Part shown: in pieces, positions 58,318 to 64,000 of the stretch
How positions within the stretch are numbered: the stretch's first letter is position 1
Layout of the letters: the number at the start of each line of letters is the position of its first letter
NCBI GenBank assembly: GCA_023014335.1
Contig: JAECYW010000013.1
Location: 992,001-1,056,000, forward strand
Source of the DNA: Galerina marginata
Lineage: Eukaryota > Basidiomycota > Agaricomycetes > Agaricales > Galerinaceae
Length of the DNA: 64,000 nucleotides
Direction of reading: 5' to 3'
Program-made: the position numbers and the translations under genes
The notes under the pieces: model-generated
Told to the model about the DNA's origin: nothing
The model's database searches: none
What the model saw: the letters and a program-made list of their open reading frames with translations, nothing else

Positions 58318-61300
58318 ATGAACTGGTCTGCCTCCGTTCTCACTTCAATCTCATCTGATACGGAACCATCTATCATCGTTACATTCCACACTGCGAAATA
58401 CATCTTCAACACAAGCGAAAATACTACCAGATCTTTTCTCCAGAGTGGTCGACTTTGGAGAAAAACTCGGGCGTTGTTCTACACTCAGGCGAGGGTTGAG
58501 AAGACGAGCGGCCTTCCTGGTACGCCTCTTTTCTTCTAAGGAAGCGATAGACCGAATGATCGAATGATTTTACATAGGTTTAGTTATGACTTTCGCCGAT
58601 GCGACATTGAGTGACTTGCAACTTCATGGACCACAAGGCTTGAAGCATATTTTGGCTAGCATGCGGTTGTATACCTTCAGGTGAGCTTCCAGATTCGTCC
58701 ATTCCCCTTTATTTAACTCTAAAAATGCTCAGAGATTCAATGAAAGTTCAGCCGTACGAAATTCCATGGATAAGCCCGCCTTCTTCGACACCTACGCCAT
58801 GCTATGTGGACGAGAACCTAAAAATCTACGCCATACCTGTTCTACCCTTCCCAACACCAATATTCCCATTGAACACTGCCGTCTCCGAATTACCCTTTAC
58901 CGAGCCTCTCGAGACTTCATCTATGGAAACATCCGCGGAAACCACAGGGAAAAGAAAGCGCGAAACATCGCCCTACTCTCCCCAAAAACGGTTAAACCCT
59001 GGGAATCTATCCTCAGAAACGGCTCCAATATCTTTTGCTTTATTGACTGAAATGAGAAAGGCTGATTTTCGCCCAGAGACCTTGACTGGCGAAGCCGCGG
59101 ATGAATACCGTGAAGTGGTGATCAGCCAGATGTTTCCTGGGACTAATTTGAACACACAGATCAAGACAGGGAAGAAACCTGTTTCCGAGAAGGATAATGG
59201 GAAAGCCGGAAGCTCAAGTACTAGGCGTAAGTCAATACTGGGTTCATGGTTGGATGCCTTTGATTCAGATTGTTGATAGGAAGTACCAGCCCTTCACGGT
59301 CTAATACAGCCTCAAAGAAGGCTGATGTAAGTGGCCTGTCCTACAGATATTGATAGCCTCTTACGTTCTTCTAGGCAGACGACAACCGGAGGTTCAGGAC
59401 GCCTCTCCCAGCAGGATTCACACTACAGTTGCCAGAACCCTCTTTCACCCTACCACCATCCAAAAGTCCGCCAGCAATTTCCTACCTCCTTGTTGGACCT
59501 CAATATCGAGGAAAATTCAACGCTGACAAGGCCAAAGCATTGGGTATTCCAGCAGGTACACTTCGGAGTAGATTGGCCCGAGGGGAAACCGTTACATTCG
59601 ACTTGCAAGAAAATGGAGCAACGGTCCAACGGACTGTTAGGTCGGAGGAGGTCGTTGCAAAATCGGAAGCGCCTGGTGTACGTCTGCTCTAATTAAGTAT
59701 CGATTTGACGCATTCTTGACGCATTGACCTCCAGGTTATTGTGATACTAGATGTACCCTCAGTGGCACATATACCCGCATTGGTTGCCTCGTTCAGAGAC
59801 TCCGAGTTCTACCGCAAGTTCTGGTCTGAAGACCCATCTTATTTCAACTCTCCAGATCCGGAATACACCCTACGCCTCGCTTATCATATGTGTGGAGAAG
59901 GTGTCCTTGAAAACGAGAGCTACAAGGCCTTCATGAACGGTTTCGGGCCAGCGGTGCATGTAAGCCTATCTGTCGAGTGTTGAAGACATCTGGCTTATCA
60001 CATATATCCTTTCCCCACCAGCATATAATATCCTCACGAGAACATTGTCCAGATCCAATTACATTCACCAGCGCCGCGTATAACCAACTGCGAATGAGCA
60101 AACTCGACGACAAAATATTCCATATGCCCAAGTACTCTCTAACTCCAAAGACAGACATTGCTAGTACGCCATCGTATTTTTTACTTTTCGATTTACCAAT
60201 TGAAATCTGTTTAGCTATCCCCGGACTTCCGTCAAATTCTTATCCAATGAACTCTAACATTACCACCAACCTGCGGCCTTGGATCGCTCCTGCTCCTGAT
60301 CCAGAAGTAGTAAAGCGTGACAAATTTCACCCAGTTTTATTGGGTGCTGAGCCTCTCGTATTTTCTTCCGTTATGCAAGAGTCCATGAAGGCTGCAAAAA
60401 TGCATGTCGAACAAGTCATGCTGACAAGGCAAATCAAACCCACGCCTGGTGCGGACGTCGGTATCATACCCCTGGGTACAGGGGGATCACTACCTAGTAA
60501 ATATCGAAATGGTGAGATACATCCTTTTCGGCGACCATTTAGTTATTTGACCAATTGGCCTGAAGTCTTGTCGACGCTCGTGACGATACCAGGCTGGGGC
60601 AATATATTACTTGATGCTGGCGAGGGGACGTGGGGACAGATAGCCCGCAACTATGGTCTGGGGGACTCTCCGTACAATGCGTGGCAGGCCCTGCGAGATC
60701 TCAAGTGCATTTTCGTCAGCCACATGCACGCGGACCACCATATAGGACTCGCCCATATCCTCGTAAAAAGACGCCAGGCAAGTGACCGCCTTATCTTATC
60801 GCATCAATCATAGTTTTATACTCCATAATTTATACAGCTCGATCCACCACCTACAGAGCCGCTTTATGTGGTGTCAATCCGGGGTATCCACCTTTACCTT
60901 CGCGAGCTAAATGCGGTGCAAGATCTGGGGATAAATGACCCTTCTGGAAATGGTGTTATTCCTGTCCTCAGCGAGAGCTTGTATTATAGGACCAAGGGTA
61001 ACAAGTATGCTGGCGAGGGAGTATGGCAGATTGGAGGCAACGAACCTTGGTTGGACTTCCAAACGTACGTTGTACCAGGGTTGTATCACTTTACTTCTCC
61101 TAACCGAAGCCGGTACCAGATCTGTGGATAATGCTCGAAATATGTGCAACTCTCTTGGCTTGGAGGCGTTCAAGACTGCGGATGTTTACCATCGTTGCCG
61201 TTGTTATGGTGTTACATTTAAACACAAGGATGGTTGGAGTGTAACGTGAGTTTATTCGGTTCAACTTGTAGGTAGAAGGAACATTTTGACATTCTCTCAT

Positions 61301-61794
61301 TTCAGATTTTCTGGTGATACAGCACCCTCTGAGGGTCTCCGCCGGATTGGAATGAATACGACGGTTTTAATACATGAAGCATCTATGGCTGACATGGAGG
61401 CAGAAGTTGCCAAAAAGAAAGCGCATAGCACCATTAGTCAAGCTATTGAAGAGGGCAAGAAGTCAGTCGCCATTCTATATTTTGTCTCGAATGCCCATGC
61501 TTAACTGATGGTCCACCTAACAGGATGCAAGCGAAGAACATCCTTCTAACCCACTTCTCTGCTCGTTACCCCAAAATGCCGCCATATCTCACCCAACGCA
61601 ACCCAACAGCACGCCACTTTGACACGGAGAACGTCATTGTCCCGGCTTTCGATCACGCAAACTTCAACATAGGAGATATGTGGAAGATGCAGTTCTATAT
61701 GTCGTCTGTGAACCACAACTTCGATGACACGTACGATAAAAATGACGACGATGAGATGGCCATAACTCCTGTGGACAATGTTTCTCGTGCATAA
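58318..61794 (+). CDS. trz1: Long-form tRNase Z (tRNA 3' processing endonuclease)
   Basis: Thirteen exons (58318-58519, 58578-58680, 58733-59226, 59310-59326, 59375-59677, 59735-59959, 60022-60163, 60215-60511, 60566-60777, 60838-61064, 61120-61245, 61306-61461, 61524-61794) give 924 residues. The N-terminal half is the degenerate domain typical of the long form (ISYLLVGPQYRGKFNADKA). The C-terminal half is catalytic: IIPLGTGGSLPSKYRN, GWGNILLDAGEGTWGQ, the metal-binding FVSHMHADHHIGL (HxHxDH), FSGDTAPSEGL and a late LLTHFSARY. The enzyme cuts the 3' trailer from pre-tRNA in nucleus and mitochondria. Exon 4 is 17 nt. The intron at 60778-60837 begins GCAAGT, a GC-AG intron forced by the frame. 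Confidence 0.92.
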
Positions 61795-61951
61795 AAGTAA
61801 CATTCTACTTAGGATTATAATGGGTGACAAGCATTAGGTTTCTCCGGAATTATATTATATATAGGTAATTTAATGCCGCGGTATGTAGATGGTACAGTGT
61901 TTAAGTATAATGCCAATGCTAAAAAGATCGGAAAAAAGAAAGGAAGGCAGT
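61795..61951. other. Short convergent spacer
   Basis: Only 157 bp separates the stop codons of tRNase Z and the Wapl-like gene. It must carry both polyadenylation regions. Confidence 0.5.
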
Positions 61952-64000
61952 CTAGAAAAATGAATCCCGCTGCGTCTCCAAGAAGCTGACGACGTCCTTC
62001 GCCACCTTGCTCTCCTTGTCTCCGCCGAGTGTTTTGCTGACAGCGGTGTAGAAGGCGGCAAAATCTTTGGCTTGCTCGACGAGTCTGCTCATTTTGGCTC
62101 GTTTCGCTGCTTTCTGACTTCGGGCATTTGAAGACATCGTAGAGGGCGAAAGAGATGGAAGGGCAGATAGTATCGCAGATTGGTTCTCTGGGTGGTCTAT
62201 CATGAGGAGTCCGAAGAGGACTGCCAGATGGCCTCGGAGAAACGAAGCATCGGCTTCTGCACGGGCCTCGGGAGAGTCTTCAGATAGAGCGACAGAAAAT
62301 GATTCGGTCTTGATCTGTTGTTGGGAATAGAGTTGGGTAAGAATTTCAATCCCGAATAACGGCTGGGGGCAAGTGCATTTGCGAGCGCATATGCGCTTCT
62401 TGAGAGCACAGGAAGGGTTCAAACCTGGGTGATTCGTGAATAAATAAGATCAAGCCGTAAAGATGACAAGGAACTCACGGGTATCGTGTACAACCTGCTT
62501 CGCCTCTTCAACAATCTGAACGAGGTTGGTAAGGAGCCCAAGAGCGAGACACAATGTATCCAGGGCATGAGAGCTGGCGGTGCCGTCCTGTTCATCAGAG
62601 TGCCTCTCCGTCTCTTCCAACTTGATTCCTTCTTCAACCTTAACTTGGTGTTTGTCGAAGTGGAGTTGTTGACCGCATTTGTGGATAAGTCGCATTAGCC
62701 ATCCCATTGTAAATTCGCTTTGAACGACTCTGCGGCCCCATGGTCTATTGGCGTGCGTCAAACTGACAAGGACGCGAAGAGCGGTATCTGAACACCTCTG
62801 AGGAGCAACTGCAATACCGTCATTGAGGAAAGAACAGGGAACGACACTAGGAAAACATACAAGATCCTGAGTCATCGGATATTAGATTGATTTCGACACA
62901 TAAACCTAACGCAACCAAATCCTCGGCCAACCAGCTATCTCGCGCTCGATCCAATTCCTCGTCGTTGCTGTCCTTGATATCGATGTCCGCTGTCTGGGAC
63001 TGACTTCCGTCATTCATGGGTGGAGGTTCCCATTGATCCAAAAGGTAGGTATCCAAGAGCAGAAGATGGCAATAGACGTTTTCAAATGGCACGGTTCTAG
63101 CAGTCTCGTTCCATTTGATAGAAAGGGAAGAGCTGAGCGTGTAAGAAGGGGTAGAGGATAGAGATAACCGAAAGGAATTGAGAAATGTTGGAAAAAATTT
63201 AGCTGGAATCATGGAGGGCGGCAAAGACAGTAGTGTATCGCTAATGAGAAGCGATGTGGATATCTGATATTCTTGTGGTCAGCCGAGTTCCACTCAAAGT
63301 TAAAACGCATCACTTACGGGCACCTCTGGAGAAAATAGGTTCGCTTTGGAGCTTATGGTTTTGTATACAGTTGTCAACTATGACAATTTAGCAAAGCGGT
63401 AGTGGCTAAAAAAATGACCAACCTACAATTAAACGATCCTTCCTGTTGATCCCTGCTTTCTTAAATTCTGGGTCCCCCGCTGAGCTTGAAGGTGCGGCCA
63501 GGACGAGGGGATCCGTGTTTGGAGGGTATCTATCAAGTAAGCCGAAAAGAATGCCCATAAATGACACATCTCTGCTGCTTGGTTTATGACTTGAGGGTGT
63601 GGGCGAGGGTGGGCGAGTGGACGAGGAGCGCTGAGCTAATTCCAAAAGAGAAGTAGGATCACGGGCAACAAGAGACGCGAAAAAGACGAGGAGGATGTCC
63701 AAGATCTAGAAACATAAAACTTTCGTGATGCTGAAAAAAGGTTTGGTGTGATTTACCTTATCCTCTCCTTGTCCAGCTTCTGCGTCGAGAAATAGGTCCC
63801 AGGTTCTCGTGAAAAAATCGGCGGCTTTCGCTTTCCGAGTGAAATCCGGATCGCAAAGCTTGGTAGTGATCTCAAGTGCGCTACATTAGTTTGTCAGTAA
63901 TGGTAAATAAAAGAAACCAATGAGATTTACCTTGCGCGTCGCAACCCAATCCCGCCACTTCTGTCCATCCCTTCGAAAAGGTACCCAACTTCGTCAAGAA
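61952..64000 (-). CDS. Wapl-like cohesin release factor, 3' part (truncated by window edge)
   Basis: The C-terminal exons run from the right edge to the stop at 61952; the start lies outside the window. Recognisable pieces are a helical segment FMGILFGLLDRYPPNTDPL, WLAEDLVALGLCVEIN, FTMGWLMRLIHKC, LDTLCLALGLLTNLVQIVEE, then FLRGHLAVLFGLLMIDHPEN, ILSALPSLS and LVEQAKDFAAFYTAVS. The FLxGHLAVLxGLLM and following SxxxLVEQAKxFxxFY pattern is the Wapl C-terminal helical domain (PF07814). Wapl opens cohesin rings through Pds5. At least five introns are implied. The family call rests on the C-terminus only. Confidence 0.72.

Noticed and set aside
1..64000. CRISPR arrays, prophage or bacterial operons
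   Set aside because: The DNA is plainly eukaryotic with spliceosomal introns; no such structures were seen.

Overview
The window looks like nuclear DNA from a mushroom-forming basidiomycete (Agaricomycetes). Genes are split by many short GT-AG introns (about 46-90 nt), they lie close together on both strands, and the protein families fit: fungal cardiolipin synthase, a Pcp1/pericentrin-type spindle pole protein, a Reg1-type protein with an AreA-like motif, YTP1, PalI/SUR7, DUF3455, long-form tRNase Z and lineage-expanded BTB proteins. I did not identify the species. All exon models were read by eye from splice signals, phase and family motifs.

Layout. 0.5-1.4 kb: secreted DUF3455 protein. 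2.1-4.6 kb: a transposon-like foldback element made almost entirely of two inverted arms of about 1.1 kb, flanked by a perfect 8-bp target duplication. 5.0-7.6 kb: anion:cation symporter family transporter. 7.6-13.1 kb: no assignable gene. 13.1-17.6 kb: Reg1-like PP1 regulator. 18.9-32.7 kb: accessory block with three intact BTB genes, a broken BTB copy, a PalI/SUR7-like membrane protein and a tandem pair of Baeyer-Villiger-type flavin monooxygenases. 33.1-38.8 kb: PACT-domain spindle pole protein. 39.0-40.1 kb: cardiolipin synthase. 40.3-41.3 kb: a secreted polyprotein of six cationic, helix-like modules separated by acidic spacers, plus a degenerate seventh module in its own exon. 42.1-44.6 kb: a second ACS-type transporter. 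45.2-45.5 kb: frameshifted nucleotidyltransferase-like remnant. 45.7-47.1 kb: histidinol-phosphate aminotransferase with a Gcn4-type site just upstream. 48.4-51.3 kb: Pro/Ser-rich conserved protein of unknown role. 51.9-54.6 kb: two tandem Fmp52-like short-chain reductases. 55.0-57.1 kb: YTP1-like membrane protein. 58.3-61.8 kb: tRNase Z. 62.0 kb to the edge: Wapl-like cohesin regulator, cut by the window end.

Most singletons are housekeeping genes (histidine synthesis, cardiolipin, tRNA 3' processing, spindle pole, cohesin release). The accessory signal sits in the BTB/FMO block, the foldback element and the repeat-peptide gene. The peptide gene is the strongest candidate for something undescribed: its alternation of cationic and acidic segments behind a signal peptide resembles multi-peptide precursors of membrane-active peptides, but it has Arg sites instead of the usual dibasic Kex2 sites.
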